Below are positions 35,775-44,854 of a stretch of DNA of 64,000 bases, piece after piece; the first letter of the stretch is position 1, and every line of letters starts with the position of its first letter. The DNA comes from Yoonia ponticola (lineage in GTDB: Bacteria; Pseudomonadota; Alphaproteobacteria; Rhodobacterales; Rhodobacteraceae), in assembly GCF_014199395.1 (NCBI RefSeq), contig NZ_JACIJM010000007.1:62001-126000 (forward strand), read 5' to 3'. The notes beneath the pieces are model-generated. The model was not told the origin of the DNA and searched no databases. It worked only from the letters and a program-made list of their open reading frames with translations. The translations under genes and the position numbers were made by a program.

Positions 35775-36635
35775 CTAGATCGCGACTTTACGGCTTTCAT
35801 CGAGGTAAATTTCACGCAAGCGCGGGGCGATTGAACCGGGCTTGCCGTCACCGATCTGCTTATCGTCGATTTCAACCACAGGCATCACGAAGGTCGACGC
35901 AGACGTGATAAACGCCTCGTCCGCCTCTTGGGCTTCCGCGATGGTAAAGCTGCGCTCTTCGACCGTCATCTGTGCCTCACGGGCGAACCGCAGCACAGCA
36001 GCGCGGGTGATCCCGTGCAAGATTTCATTGCCGAGGTGACGTGTGATGATCGTGTTGCCTTTGACGATATAGGCGTTGTTGGATGATCCTTCGGTCACCA
36101 TACCGTCCTCAACCATCCACGCATCGTCTTTGCCAGCTGCTTTCGCGGCCATCTTTGCCATCGACGGGTAAAGCAGTTGCACGGTCTTGATGTCGCGGCG
36201 CGCCCAGCGCTGGTCTTCGATAGAGATAACCTTGATGCCGACCTTAGCAGCCGGGCTATCAGCCAGACCTGGCTTGTTCTGTGTGAACAGCACGACAGTC
36301 GGCTTGGTGGTCTCTGGATCAGGGTAAACAAAGTCGCGGTCATCTGGTGCGCCGCGTGTGATTTGCAGGTAGATCATGCCGTCGGTGATGTCGTTGCGTG
36401 TCACCAACTCGCGGTGAATGTCCAGCAGATCGTCAAAGGCTGCGGGTTTTTGAATGTCCAATTCGCCCAATGACCGCTCGAGCCGTTTCGCATGGCCTGC
36501 AAAATCGATCAGCTTACCGCCCAGAACCGACGTGACCTCGTAAACACCGTCCGCCATCAGGAAACCACGGTCGAAAATCGACACCTGCGCTTCGTTTTCA
36601 GGTACATATTCGCCGTTCAAATATACTGTGCGCAT
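35775..36635 (-). CDS. dat: D-amino-acid aminotransferase (class IV PLP enzyme)
   Basis: 286 residues of the fold-type IV PLP family. MRTVYLNGEYVPENEAQVSIFDRGFLMADGVYE at the start, KTVQLLYPSMAK with the PLP lysine (IKTVQ, about residue 140), EDGMVTEGSSNNAY with the PLP-binding segment, and FITSASTFVMPV. Exchanges amino groups between D-amino acids and keto acids. Part of a minus operon after dgcN and dgcA, so it fits D-amino acid breakdown. A 5-residue longer start at 36650 would overlap dgcA; 36635 is preferred. Confidence 0.88.
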   Translation of the reverse strand: MRTVYLNGEYVPENEAQVSIFDRGFLMADGVYEVTSVLGGKLIDFAGHAKRLERSLGELDIQKPAAFDDLLDIHRELVTRNDITDGMIYLQITRGAPDDRDFVYPDPETTKPTVVLFTQNKPGLADSPAAKVGIKVISIEDQRWARRDIKTVQLLYPSMAKMAAKAAGKDDAWMVEDGMVTEGSSNNAYIVKGNTIITRHLGNEILHGITRAAVLRFAREAQMTVEERSFTIAEAQEADEAFITSASTFVMPVVEIDDKQIGDGKPGSIAPRLREIYLDESRKVAI

Positions 36636-36640
36636 CGGTG

Positions 36641-37606
36641 TTATCCCCATAAGGCCGCCGCAGGTGCATGGACCCCGGCATCATCAAATTTCAAAGGTTC
36701 ATCACGGTCTTCGGCCAACAAGAGCGGGCCGTCAAGATCGGTAAACGCAACGCCTTGCGCCAAAAGCACTGCAGGGGCCATGGCAAGCGACGATCCGACC
36801 ATGCAGCCGACCATAACGTCGTAGCCTTGGGCGATAGCGTCTTCCTTGAGTGCAAGCGCCTCGGTCAGCCCGCCGGTTTTATCCAACTTGATATTCACCA
36901 TGTCGTATTTGCCCTTCAGCTTGGGCAACGACGTGCGATCATGGCATGCCTCATCCGCACAGACAGGCAGTGGGCGTGCGATTTCCGCAAGCATATCATC
37001 ATCGCCCGCAGGCAACGGCTGCTCGACCATCTGCACGCCAAGACGCAACAAGTGCGGGGCAAGATCGGCGTAAACCTCTGCGGTCCAACCTTCATTCGCA
37101 TCGACAATGATCCGCGAGGCAGGCGCACCACGGCGCACGGCCTCAAGCCGCGCCATATCATCCGGCGTGCCCAGCTTGATCTTTAACAATGGTCGGTGAG
37201 CATTCTGTGCGGCCTGCACCTGCATCTTTTCGGGCGTATCCAGCGACAACGTATAAGCGGTGATCTCAGGACGCGGTGCGGCGACGCCCAACAAATCCCA
37301 AATGCGCTTGCCAGACTGCTTAGCCGCCAAATCCCACATCGCACAATCCACAGCATTCCGCGCAGCACCAGCAGGCAACAGGTCCTGCAAGGCGTCCCGC
37401 GTCAGATCGCGCGGCAGCCCCATAATCTCGGCCGTCACACTATCCAGACTTTCGACATACCGCGCATAAGGGACACATTCCCCAACGCCAACATGACCAC
37501 CATCCGCGACCCGCACGGTCAAAACTTCGGCTTGCGTTCGTGATCCACGGCTGATGGTAAACACCTGCGCCAGTTGAAACACATCTCTCGTGACTTGAAT
37601 ATCCAT
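36641..37606 (-). CDS. dgcA: N-acetyl-D-glutamate racemase / dipeptide epimerase (enolase superfamily)
   Basis: 321 residues, mandelate-racemase/muconate-lactonising subgroup of the enolase superfamily. Catalytic lysines: KIKLG (about 141-145) and NIKLDKTGG (about 245); metal ligands in IIVDANEGW (Asp), MVEQPLP (Glu) and CADEACHD (Asp). These are the features of L-Ala-D/L-Glu epimerases; next to dgcN it more likely racemises N-acetyl-D-glutamate, as I recall for the marine DgcN-DgcA route. Specificity cannot be read directly. Confidence 0.8.
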   Translation of the reverse strand: MDIQVTRDVFQLAQVFTISRGSRTQAEVLTVRVADGGHVGVGECVPYARYVESLDSVTAEIMGLPRDLTRDALQDLLPAGAARNAVDCAMWDLAAKQSGKRIWDLLGVAAPRPEITAYTLSLDTPEKMQVQAAQNAHRPLLKIKLGTPDDMARLEAVRRGAPASRIIVDANEGWTAEVYADLAPHLLRLGVQMVEQPLPAGDDDMLAEIARPLPVCADEACHDRTSLPKLKGKYDMVNIKLDKTGGLTEALALKEDAIAQGYDVMVGCMVGSSLAMAPAVLLAQGVAFTDLDGPLLLAEDRDEPLKFDDAGVHAPAAALWG

Positions 37607-37614
37607 AACGCCCT

Positions 37615-37690
37615 GCTTCTTTGGCTTTCTCTATATCCCGGGGGATTGGGGGCTGGCCCCCAAACGAATTTTCTAGAAAATTCGCCCCCC
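37615..37690 (-). repeat. mosaic intergenic repeat, family 1, copy D
   Basis: Plus-strand order: GCTTCTTTGGCTTTCTCTA, TATCCCGGGGGA, stem TTGGGGGCTGGCCCCCAA (37646-37663), palindrome CGAATTTTCTAGAAAATTCG (37665-37684), then a C-run. It lies between dgcN (stop at 37703) and dgcA (start at 37606). The GC stem is the same as in copy A; the outer palindrome follows copies B and C. Confidence 0.75.
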
Positions 37691-37702
37691 CTTCGCAGAG
37701 GT

Positions 37703-38704
37703 TTAGATCGCTTCGAGAGCATCCACCAGCTTTTCGGCACCAAACCGGAACGGATCAGTTGCTGGCAGACCCATGCGTGTCTCAATATCCGCAAGGCACG
37801 CTTTGGCATCTTCTTCGTTCAGTTTTTGCGTATTCACAGACACACCAACGATCTGGCAATCCGGGTTGGCTATCCGTGCGATCGGCAGTACCATGTCGCG
37901 CAACGCTTCGAGTGTTGGCAGCTGATAATCAGGCAAGCCGCGCATGTGCGTCCGCGTTGGTTCGTGCGCCAGAACAATCGCGTCGGGCTGGCCGCCATGG
38001 ATCAGGGCCATCGTCACGCCGGAATAGGATACGTGGAACAAGCTGCCCTGCCCTTCGATGTGATCCCAGTGATCCGCGTCGTTGTCTGGCGTCAGGTATT
38101 CAACCGCACCCGCCATAAAGTCAGCGATGACCGCATCAAGAGGCACACCGCCGCCAGTGATCAGGATACCTGTTTGGCCAGTTGGACGGAATGTGGATTT
38201 CATGCCACGCTTTTGCATTTCAGTGTCCATGCACAACCCAGTGTACATTTTACCCACGGAACAATCGGTCCCGACTGCCAAGCAGCGTTTGCCTGTCCGC
38301 TTTTTGCCGTTTGCGATCGGGTAGGCAACGGATGGAATACGCACGTCGAACAATGTCTGACCGTGGACGCGTGCCGCTGACATCAGTTCTTTTTCGTCGC
38401 GCAGCAAGTTGTGCAGGCCGGAGGCAATATCGTAGCCAAGCGTCAGTGCCTTGACCAAGATTTCTTTCCACGCGTCAGAGATCACGCCGCCACGGTTGGC
38501 AACACCGATAACCAGCGTTTTGGCCCCAGCAGCAATGCCTTCTTCCAGCGTCATATTTGCGATACCGAGGTCCGCGCCGCAGCCTTCCATACGGAATTGG
38601 CCGACCGCGTTTTCAGGACGCCAGTCGTTGATGCCTTGCGCAACTTTGGCTGCAAGACCGTCAGGGGCGTCGCCTAAAAACAAGAGATATGGGGTCTGGA
38701 TCAT
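37703..38704 (-). CDS. dgcN: D-glutamate N-acetyltransferase-like protein DgcN (DUF1611)
   Basis: 333 residues. Carries a nucleotide-binding-like motif GTDCSVGKMYTGL (about 150-162) and GQTGILITGGGVPLDA, which mark DUF1611. Related proteins are reported to acetylate D-glutamate as the first step of a D-glutamate breakdown route, followed by DgcA. The ATG at 38704 gives the usual N terminus (MIQTPYLLFLGD). First gene of the cluster. Confidence 0.78.
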   Translation of the reverse strand: MIQTPYLLFLGDAPDGLAAKVAQGINDWRPENAVGQFRMEGCGADLGIANMTLEEGIAAGAKTLVIGVANRGGVISDAWKEILVKALTLGYDIASGLHNLLRDEKELMSAARVHGQTLFDVRIPSVAYPIANGKKRTGKRCLAVGTDCSVGKMYTGLCMDTEMQKRGMKSTFRPTGQTGILITGGGVPLDAVIADFMAGAVEYLTPDNDADHWDHIEGQGSLFHVSYSGVTMALIHGGQPDAIVLAHEPTRTHMRGLPDYQLPTLEALRDMVLPIARIANPDCQIVGVSVNTQKLNEEDAKACLADIETRMGLPATDPFRFGAEKLVDALEAI

Positions 38705-38891
38705 GTAGTCGCTCCGCAGATGAAAGTGGATTCGTGTTTGAATGGGACAATGCACGAAAGGCCGCGCAATGTCTTTCGTGATAACGCCATGATTGCAGTT
38801 ATTTGTCGAATAAATCTTCGCCTTTTGGCGATCCTTAGCAATAATTCAGCGCACGTCAGGCGGCACCGAACACATATCCCCCAAAAACAAA

Positions 38892-38918
38892 GACCCGGGC
38901 GCGTGTGGCGCCCGGGTC
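38892..38918 (-). terminator. terminator of the amtB-glnK transcript
   Basis: GACCCGGGCG (38892-38901) and CGCCCGGGTC (38909-38918), with TTTGTTTTT on the minus strand. It lies about 40 bp after the amtB stop. The rest of the 38705-38957 gap shows no other clear feature. Confidence 0.85.
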
Positions 38919-38957
38919 AATTTTGCTAAACCTCTAGGGTTGAGAGGAGGTCGAGGA

Positions 38958-40277
38958 TTAGCCTTTGTTGAACTCTGGGTAAGCTTCCATGCCCAACTCA
39001 GCCATGTCGAGACCGTTGATCTCTGCTTCTTCGCTGACACGGATGCCTACTGTTGCTTTCAGGATGAACCAAACGACACCGGCGGCGACGAATGTGAATG
39101 CGCCGTAAGCTACGATACCCGTGATCTGTGCGCCCCAGTTGCCTGTGTAGAAAGCAACCGCAAGAGTACCCCAGATACCTGCACAGAGGTGAACAGGGAT
39201 CGCACCAACAACATCGTCGATTTTCAGCTTATCAAGCAACGGCACAGTGAAGACCACGATCACACCACCAACAGCACCAGTCAGCAAAGCGCCGAACAAG
39301 GACGGTGCAAGTGGTTCAGCCGTGATGGACACCAGACCAGCAAGCGCGCCGTTCAACACCATCGTCAGGTCGACCTTTTTGTACATGATCTGTGTCAGGC
39401 AGAGTGCAGCGATCGCACCGGCAGCCGCAGCCATGTTTGTGTTCGCAAAGATACGGCCAATGTCAGTGATGTCGCCAACAGTACCCGCAGCAAGCTGTGA
39501 ACCACCGTTAAAGCCGAACCAACCGAGCCACAGGATGAACGTACCCAGTGTTGCAAGTGCAAGGTTAGAACCTGGCATTGGGATTGTGCGGCCATCTTTG
39601 TATTTACCGATACGTGGCCCAAGGATCAGCGCACCAGCCAAAGCAGCCCAGCCACCAACAGAGTGTACAATTGTAGAACCGGCGAAGTCAGAGAAGCCGA
39701 TTTCGGACAACCAGCCGCCGCCCCACTGCCATGAACCCGAAATTGGGTACATCACGCCAGTCAGCACAACAACGAATGCCAAGAACGGCCACAGTTTGAT
39801 ACGCTCGGCAAGTGCGCCGGATACGATGGACGCAGTTGCGGCAACAAACATCAACTGGAAGAAGAAGTCGGATGCAACGGATGCGTAATCAAGTGCGGCG
39901 TCAGCGGCGTCGAGACCAACTGGTTCTAGCGATGTGACTGCAAAGAATGGTCCAACCCAGCCCGGGATGATCCATGCGTCGCCCGGGTACATCAGGTTAA
40001 AGCCGATGAGCCAGTATGCGATGGACGCAAAACCGAACAACGCAATGTTTTTGGTCAACTGCATGGCAACGTTTTTGCCGCGCACGAGGCCCGCTTCGAG
40101 CATCGCAAAACCTGCGGCCATGAAGAACACGAGGAAGCCAGCAACCAAGAACAACAATGTTGTCATGATGTAAGGGCCGATTTCATCGAACCCCGGCGCT
40201 GCGGCTTCTTGGGCGAAAGCGAAGGTTGGCAATGCTGCCAATGCTGCCCCCGCAAATAATGTTTTGGTGAATTTCAT
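38958..40277 (-). CDS. amtB: ammonium transporter
   Basis: 439 residues with a signal-like N terminus (FTKTLFAGAALAALPTFAFA) and about 11 transmembrane helices. Pore residues are in HSVGGWAALAGA (His, about 200) and VHLCAGIWGTLAV (His, about 349), the twin histidines of Amt. Imports ammonium. Directly after glnK in the same transcript; GlnK blocks the channel under ammonium excess. Confidence 0.96.
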   Translation of the reverse strand: MKFTKTLFAGAALAALPTFAFAQEAAAPGFDEIGPYIMTTLLFLVAGFLVFFMAAGFAMLEAGLVRGKNVAMQLTKNIALFGFASIAYWLIGFNLMYPGDAWIIPGWVGPFFAVTSLEPVGLDAADAALDYASVASDFFFQLMFVAATASIVSGALAERIKLWPFLAFVVVLTGVMYPISGSWQWGGGWLSEIGFSDFAGSTIVHSVGGWAALAGALILGPRIGKYKDGRTIPMPGSNLALATLGTFILWLGWFGFNGGSQLAAGTVGDITDIGRIFANTNMAAAAGAIAALCLTQIMYKKVDLTMVLNGALAGLVSITAEPLAPSLFGALLTGAVGGVIVVFTVPLLDKLKIDDVVGAIPVHLCAGIWGTLAVAFYTGNWGAQITGIVAYGAFTFVAAGVVWFILKATVGIRVSEEAEINGLDMAELGMEAYPEFNKG

Positions 40278-40291
40278 CTGTCCCGTGTCCC

Positions 40292-40630
40292 TTAGATAGC
40301 GTCGTCGTTGAGTTCGCCAGTGCGGACGCGCATTGCGGCTTCCACATCAAGCGTAAAGATTTTGCCGTCGCCGATTTTGTCGGTCTTGGCTGTTGTTGCG
40401 ATGGTCGAAACCACTTGCTCGGCCATGCTGTCTTGCACGACGATTTCAAGTTTCACTTTTGGAACAAAGTTCACGGCATATTCAGCGCCACGGTAAATTT
40501 CCGTGTGGCCAGATTGTGCGCCGAAGCCTTTGATTTCAGATACCATCATCCCGCGTACACCGATTCCAGTCAGCGCCTCGCGGACCTCTTCCAGTTTAAA
40601 GGGTTTGATTGTTGCAATGATCAGTTTCAC
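40292..40630 (-). CDS. glnK: nitrogen regulatory protein P-II
   Basis: 112 residues with the GTG start at 40630 (VKLIIATIKPFKLEEVREAL). T-loop has HTEIYRGAEYAVNFVPK with the uridylylated tyrosine (about 51); IGDGKIFTLDVEAAMRVRTGE is the C-terminal signature. Binds 2-oxoglutarate and ATP and controls AmtB and NtrB-type partners. The 12-residue upstream extension in frame is rejected, as the family starts at this Met/Val. Confidence 0.95.
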   Translation of the reverse strand: MKLIIATIKPFKLEEVREALTGIGVRGMMVSEIKGFGAQSGHTEIYRGAEYAVNFVPKVKLEIVVQDSMAEQVVSTIATTAKTDKIGDGKIFTLDVEAAMRVRTGELNDDAI

Positions 40631-40750
40631 GAGGGGTCCCCTTGTCGTGTCTTCCAATGCCGCCAATTTGCGGCTGTGAGCCTAAGGGGCGGCATCAAGG
40701 ACCAAGGAACAACGATTCCGGCTGGATTTTGTGACCTCAAACCAGCCATG

Positions 40751-40769
40751 TTGCACATTTTTTGCACAA
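40751..40769. promoter_or_regulatory. possible nitrogen-control site upstream of glnK
   Basis: TTGCACATTTTTTGCACAA holds two TGCA half-sites (TTGCACA and TTGCACA repeated) about 120 bp before glnK. NtrC binds TGCAC-type half-sites, but the spacing here is 2 bp shorter than the enteric consensus and the second half is in direct orientation. Weak. Confidence 0.25.
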
Positions 40770-40892
40770 TCACGCATTGCCGTCTGTTTTTTAGGCAGAA
40801 CATAAATCAGCCACCGGTTAATCTGGGCGCTCTACATTCCCTGCCAGTGTCGTTATGATGCCTCAAAGATACCGAAGCGGTGCAGGCGATAC

Positions 40893-43073
40893 ATGAGCGG
40901 AAACAACAAAAATCGCGACCCATTGGTCGCTGAGAAACGATATGGCGCGGCAGCCCCGAAAAAGGCAGCCCCAGCACGTAAACCCCGAAAGGCAAAGCGC
41001 GCACCCGTAAAAAGGCGCGGCCTGATTGGTCTACTGACTGCTTTTATCGGCGGTATTTTCCGCGCAATTTGGCGTTTGATTTGGGGTGGCACCGCGATTG
41101 TCGCCACGATGACGGGCCTTGGCGTCTATTATTACGCCTCTAATCTGCCCCCTGCCGAAAGCCTGATTGATGGCCGCGCACGCGGTTCGGTTACATTACA
41201 AGACCGCACAGGCGAGACATTTGCGTGGCGCGGCGACCAGTTCGGCGGGATGATTACGACTGAAACGGTCAGCCCACATCTGGTGAATGCCGTTGTGGCA
41301 TCCGAGGATAAGCGGTTTTACACGCACTTTGGCGTATCGCCGCGCGGTGTCGCCTCTGCTGTGCGGATCAACTTGCGCGCGGGTCGCGGCCCGTTGTCTG
41401 GCAACGGCGGCTCAACCATCACCCAACAGGTTGCGAAACTGCTATGCCTTGGCGTGCCTTACAATCCGACTGACTGGGATTCAGAGGCTGCTTACGAGGC
41501 CGACTGCCGCCGCACCACACTTTGGCGCAAGGTCAAAGAGGCGGTTTATGCGATGGGCATGGAAGCGGCCTATACCAAGAACGAAATCCTGACGATCTAC
41601 CTGAACCGCGCCTATCTGGGTGCCGGGTCTCGTGGTTTCGAGGCCGCATCAGAACGGTATTTCGGCAAATCAGCCGCTGAGTTGCGCCCTGCTGAGGCCG
41701 CGATGCTGTCCAGCTTGCTGCCTGCTCCGTCATCCCGCGCACCGACACGCAACCTAGAAGCAGCCCAGCAACGCGCAAATGTCGTGATCGGCTTGATGGA
41801 GGTCCAAGAGCGCCTGTCGCCAGAATTGGCCGAAGACGCCCGTACAAATCCCGCCACGCTGTCGTCAGCGGCGAAACAAGACACGGGCGGCTATTTTGCC
41901 GATTGGGTCATGGCGTCGGGACCAGAATTCTTTACCCGCAACACCACCGAAGACGTGAACATCCGCACGACCTTTGACCAAGACATCCAAGCCAGCGCCG
42001 AAGACGCATTGGAATGGATCTTTGAAAACAAGGTCCGTGAAGGATCAGAAGCAGAAGCCGCGATTGTCGTCATGTCCGCAGATGGTGCTGTCCGTGCCAT
42101 GGTCGGTGGGCGCGAGGCACCAAACGTCGGTGATTTTAACCGCGCGATCCAAGCCCGTAGGCAACCCGGATCGGCGTTCAAACCGTTCATCTTTGCGGCC
42201 GCGTTGGAGATGGATTTCTCGCCGAACGACTACGTGAACGACACCGATATGTGCTGGTCGACACCCGGCTCGGGCAACTGGTGCCCGCAAAACTATGACC
42301 GCCAATTCAAGGGTCCGGTGACGCTGTTGCAATCACTTGTCGAGAGCCGCAACATCCCCGCCGTGATCCTGTCGGAAAACGTGGGCCGCGATATTGTGCG
42401 GCAAGTCGCCGAAGGGTTCGGCATTGAAAGCGATATGGCCGATGGGCCCGCGCTTGCGCTGGGCGTGTCGGAAAGCACCTTGATCGAAATGACGGGCGCT
42501 TATGCTGGTATCTTGAACGGTGGCTCGTCGGTTGATCCTTACGGGTTGGTTGAACTGCGCTTGCAGGGTGAAGCCGAGCCGTTGATGGGTCTTGGCGGTG
42601 GTATCCGTGATCGGGTGATCCGTGAACGTGCTGCGCGTGAACTCACGTGGATGATGAACCAAGTTGTCGAACGTGGCACGGGTGCGCGTGCAAAAATCCC
42701 CGGTTGGCAGATCGCTGGTAAGACAGGCACAACGCAATCCGCGCGTGATGCGTGGTTTATCGGCTTTACTGGCGATTATGTGACGGGCGTTTGGATGGGC
42801 TACGACGACAACAGCCCGTTGGCTGGTGTGACTGGCGGCGGTTTGCCTGCTGATATCTGGCGCGAAACCATGACACGGATTTTGGCGAACCAGCAGCCCG
42901 TGCCATTACCGATGCAAGAACCGGGTGACGGGTTGCGGCGCAGTGACCCGAATTTCCAACCTGGTGTCGAGGCCCCTGCCCCCGCATCACCTGCATCCCC
43001 AGACGCCCCGAACTCGCCCAATGACGGTGCGATCTTGGATGTGTTGAACAATATCCTGAACAACGCCAACTAG
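40893..43073 (+). CDS. class A penicillin-binding protein (PBP1A family)
   Basis: 726 residues. A basic, proline-rich cytoplasmic tail (1-48) is followed by a transmembrane segment (about 50-85), a GT51 glycosyltransferase (about 100-290; EDKRFYTHFG catalytic glutamate and GGSTITQQVAK) and a transpeptidase (about 360-640; serine in PGSAFKPF, SRN and KTG in AGKTGTTQ). Polymerises and cross-links peptidoglycan. Proline/alanine-rich tail at the C terminus. Monocistronic, convergent with the 43084 gene. Confidence 0.94.
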   Translation: MSGNNKNRDPLVAEKRYGAAAPKKAAPARKPRKAKRAPVKRRGLIGLLTAFIGGIFRAIWRLIWGGTAIVATMTGLGVYYYASNLPPAESLIDGRARGSVTLQDRTGETFAWRGDQFGGMITTETVSPHLVNAVVASEDKRFYTHFGVSPRGVASAVRINLRAGRGPLSGNGGSTITQQVAKLLCLGVPYNPTDWDSEAAYEADCRRTTLWRKVKEAVYAMGMEAAYTKNEILTIYLNRAYLGAGSRGFEAASERYFGKSAAELRPAEAAMLSSLLPAPSSRAPTRNLEAAQQRANVVIGLMEVQERLSPELAEDARTNPATLSSAAKQDTGGYFADWVMASGPEFFTRNTTEDVNIRTTFDQDIQASAEDALEWIFENKVREGSEAEAAIVVMSADGAVRAMVGGREAPNVGDFNRAIQARRQPGSAFKPFIFAAALEMDFSPNDYVNDTDMCWSTPGSGNWCPQNYDRQFKGPVTLLQSLVESRNIPAVILSENVGRDIVRQVAEGFGIESDMADGPALALGVSESTLIEMTGAYAGILNGGSSVDPYGLVELRLQGEAEPLMGLGGGIRDRVIRERAARELTWMMNQVVERGTGARAKIPGWQIAGKTGTTQSARDAWFIGFTGDYVTGVWMGYDDNSPLAGVTGGGLPADIWRETMTRILANQQPVPLPMQEPGDGLRRSDPNFQPGVEAPAPASPASPDAPNSPNDGAILDVLNNILNNAN

Positions 43074-43110
43074 CGCGGGGTGGTTATGACCCTTCGGGGT
43101 CACACCGCGC
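43073..43110. other. hairpin across the stop codons of convergent genes
   Basis: GCGCGG (43073-43078) pairs with CCGCGC (43105-43110), with an inner TGACCC-TTCG-GGGTCA stem. The PBP stop lies at the 5-prime edge and the minus-gene stop (43084-43086) inside. No T-run. Confidence 0.4.
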
Positions 43111-43434
43111 ATAGGCAAAGGCGTAGCCGTTCCATACCATGATGATGCCGGTCCCTTCGGCATCATCCATGACCATGGCGCGTTCGGCCCAGACTTGATC
43201 ACCGCCAGAACATTGCATGGTGTAAAGTTTGGCATCCATTTGCAGCACATCGACAGGGCTGCTCATCCGGCATTCGACCTCGACACCGTAAAATATGCCG
43301 TCTTCGATTTTTAGCGCACCACCGTCCACGCCGACATTCGCGCAATCAGCGTTGGCGACCTGTTTGTAGGTGCCATCAAAAGGCCCCGCCATCGCGGCGA
43401 CAGGCAGCAGGGCGAGAAGTGCCGCGAACCGCAT
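43084..43434 (-). CDS. secreted hypothetical protein
   Basis: 116 residues with a signal peptide (MRFAALLALLPVAAMAG). Mature part holds four cysteines (DCANV, ECRMS, MQCSG, ARCDP), suggesting two disulfides in the periplasm. I do not recognise the family. The ATG at 43434 overlaps the mlaC stop (TGATG), so it is last in the mlaA-mlaC operon and may be associated with the outer membrane; not known. Confidence 0.7.
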   Translation of the reverse strand: MRFAALLALLPVAAMAGPFDGTYKQVANADCANVGVDGGALKIEDGIFYGVEVECRMSSPVDVLQMDAKLYTMQCSGGDQVWAERAMVMDDAEGTGIIMVWNGYAFAYARCDPEGS

Positions 43435-44018
43435 CACACCGCCCCAATTTCTGCTGTCAGCGCATCAAGGTTGCGACCTTGCCGATCCAGCAACGCGCCG
43501 ATTTCGGCCCGTTCGGTCAGCAACATGTTCACGCCTTCAATGATGAAGTTGAAGAACTTGTGCGACCCAGATCGGTCAGAGACATGGAAATCCATGCGTA
43601 GTGGTGAACGTCCGCGCAGTTGCACAGTTGTTTCGACCTCAATCCAGCTTTTTACGGGTGCGGCACCTTCGACGATGATTTCGCCGCCGACGAATTCACG
43701 GAAACGACGCCCGTATTTGCTGGCGATATAGCCACGGAATGCTGCGGTGTAGGCTTGCATCTGGGCAGGGCTTGCGCTGCGGGCATCGGCCCCGAGGCAA
43801 TAGCGTGCGATTGTTGGCACGTCGGAATAGCGGTCAAACAACACAGCAAAGTCGCTAATCATCGCGGCCTCTGATTTGCCGGATGCGATGACTGCGTTCA
43901 CTTCGGTCACAAGTGCAGCGACGATGGATTGCGATTCACTGACCGACAAAGCGGCGGCGGCTTGCGGCAGAATGCTTGCGCTGGCAGCAGCAATGATCAC
44001 TTGGCGACGGTTCAACAT
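43434..44018 (-). CDS. mlaC: MlaC-type phospholipid-binding ABC transporter auxiliary protein
   Basis: 194 residues with an Arg-rich, Tat-like signal (LNRRQVIIAAASASILPQAAA) and the MlaC/Ttg2D fold: FDRYSDVPTIARYCLG, FRGYIASKYGRRF and FFNFIIEGVNMLLTERAEIGALLDRQGR. A periplasmic shuttle carrying phospholipids between MlaA at the outer membrane and an inner-membrane transporter. The transporter genes are not in this window. Coupled to mlaA (TAATG). Confidence 0.9.
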   Translation of the reverse strand: MLNRRQVIIAAASASILPQAAAALSVSESQSIVAALVTEVNAVIASGKSEAAMISDFAVLFDRYSDVPTIARYCLGADARSASPAQMQAYTAAFRGYIASKYGRRFREFVGGEIIVEGAAPVKSWIEVETTVQLRGRSPLRMDFHVSDRSGSHKFFNFIIEGVNMLLTERAEIGALLDRQGRNLDALTAEIGAV

Positions 44019-44743
44019 TATTGGTCTCCGTATAGGTCAGCGTAGGGGTCTGCGACTTCGGCCGCTTCAATACCCAGTTCGTAGCGACGGTTTTGCAGGT
44101 AGATTAACCGCGCCTGCGCATAAGAATCCGCGCTTTCGTTTAGCACATCACCAATCGTATCGCCAACTTGGTCGATTTTTGCGATCCGACCCGCGATAGA
44201 GCCAACAGACGCCACAACCAATTGGTCATCAGTTACGAACAACCCAAGCGGGTCGATCAGCACGTCAACAATATCACCGGCAAAGTCACGTTCGGTCGAT
44301 GGACCCAGCAGCGGAAGTTCGAGATACGCACCTTCTGGCGCGCCCCAAACCGAAAGGGTTTGCCCGAAATCGGCGTCGATTTCTTCCAATCCCATAATGT
44401 CGGCAGGGTCAAAAACCCCAAACGCACCAAAGACGGTGTTAATCAAAAACCGCATCGTATTCGATGTCGCGCCAACGAAATCGCCCTGCAACGTGTTGTT
44501 CAGGATCACACCGGGCATCGCCACGTTATCAGCAAAATCGATCAAACGGGCCGAGATATCCTGTGGAATACGCGGACCACTACGGTCTTCATCGCTACCC
44601 AGTCCACCCGTTAAACGCTTGTTAAACTCGTGCACGCTACGATTTCGCGTCTCGTAGGGGTCATGCACCGTGGCACCATCAGGGGCAGTGCTGCAGGCAG
44701 CGACGCTGGCGAGGGTCAAGCAAAGGGCAAAAGCTATCTTCAT
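44018..44743 (-). CDS. mlaA: MlaA (VacJ) family lipoprotein
   Basis: 241 residues, lipoprotein signal with AACST at about residue 15. Contains DPYETRNRSVHEFNKRL, RLIDFADNVAMPGVILNNTLQGD, RFLINTVFGAFGVFDPA and GAYLELPLLGPST, all typical of MlaA. Removes misplaced phospholipids from the outer leaflet of the outer membrane. First gene of mlaA-mlaC. Confidence 0.94.
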   Translation of the reverse strand: MKIAFALCLTLASVAACSTAPDGATVHDPYETRNRSVHEFNKRLTGGLGSDEDRSGPRIPQDISARLIDFADNVAMPGVILNNTLQGDFVGATSNTMRFLINTVFGAFGVFDPADIMGLEEIDADFGQTLSVWGAPEGAYLELPLLGPSTERDFAGDIVDVLIDPLGLFVTDDQLVVASVGSIAGRIAKIDQVGDTIGDVLNESADSYAQARLIYLQNRRYELGIEAAEVADPYADLYGDQ

Positions 44744-44854
44744 AATTTCAATATCTTCAGTCTTTATAATTAGGTGTTCTTGATGTGACGCTTGTCCGTT
44801 ATAATTGCAATAACCTTAGATTGCGGTGGCTTTGTAGGCTTTATCGCGCAAAAG

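Noticed and set aside
44792-44854. TTG-started extension of the secretion ATPase
   Set aside because: Rare start codon with no ribosome site and unusual residues; kept only as an alternative.
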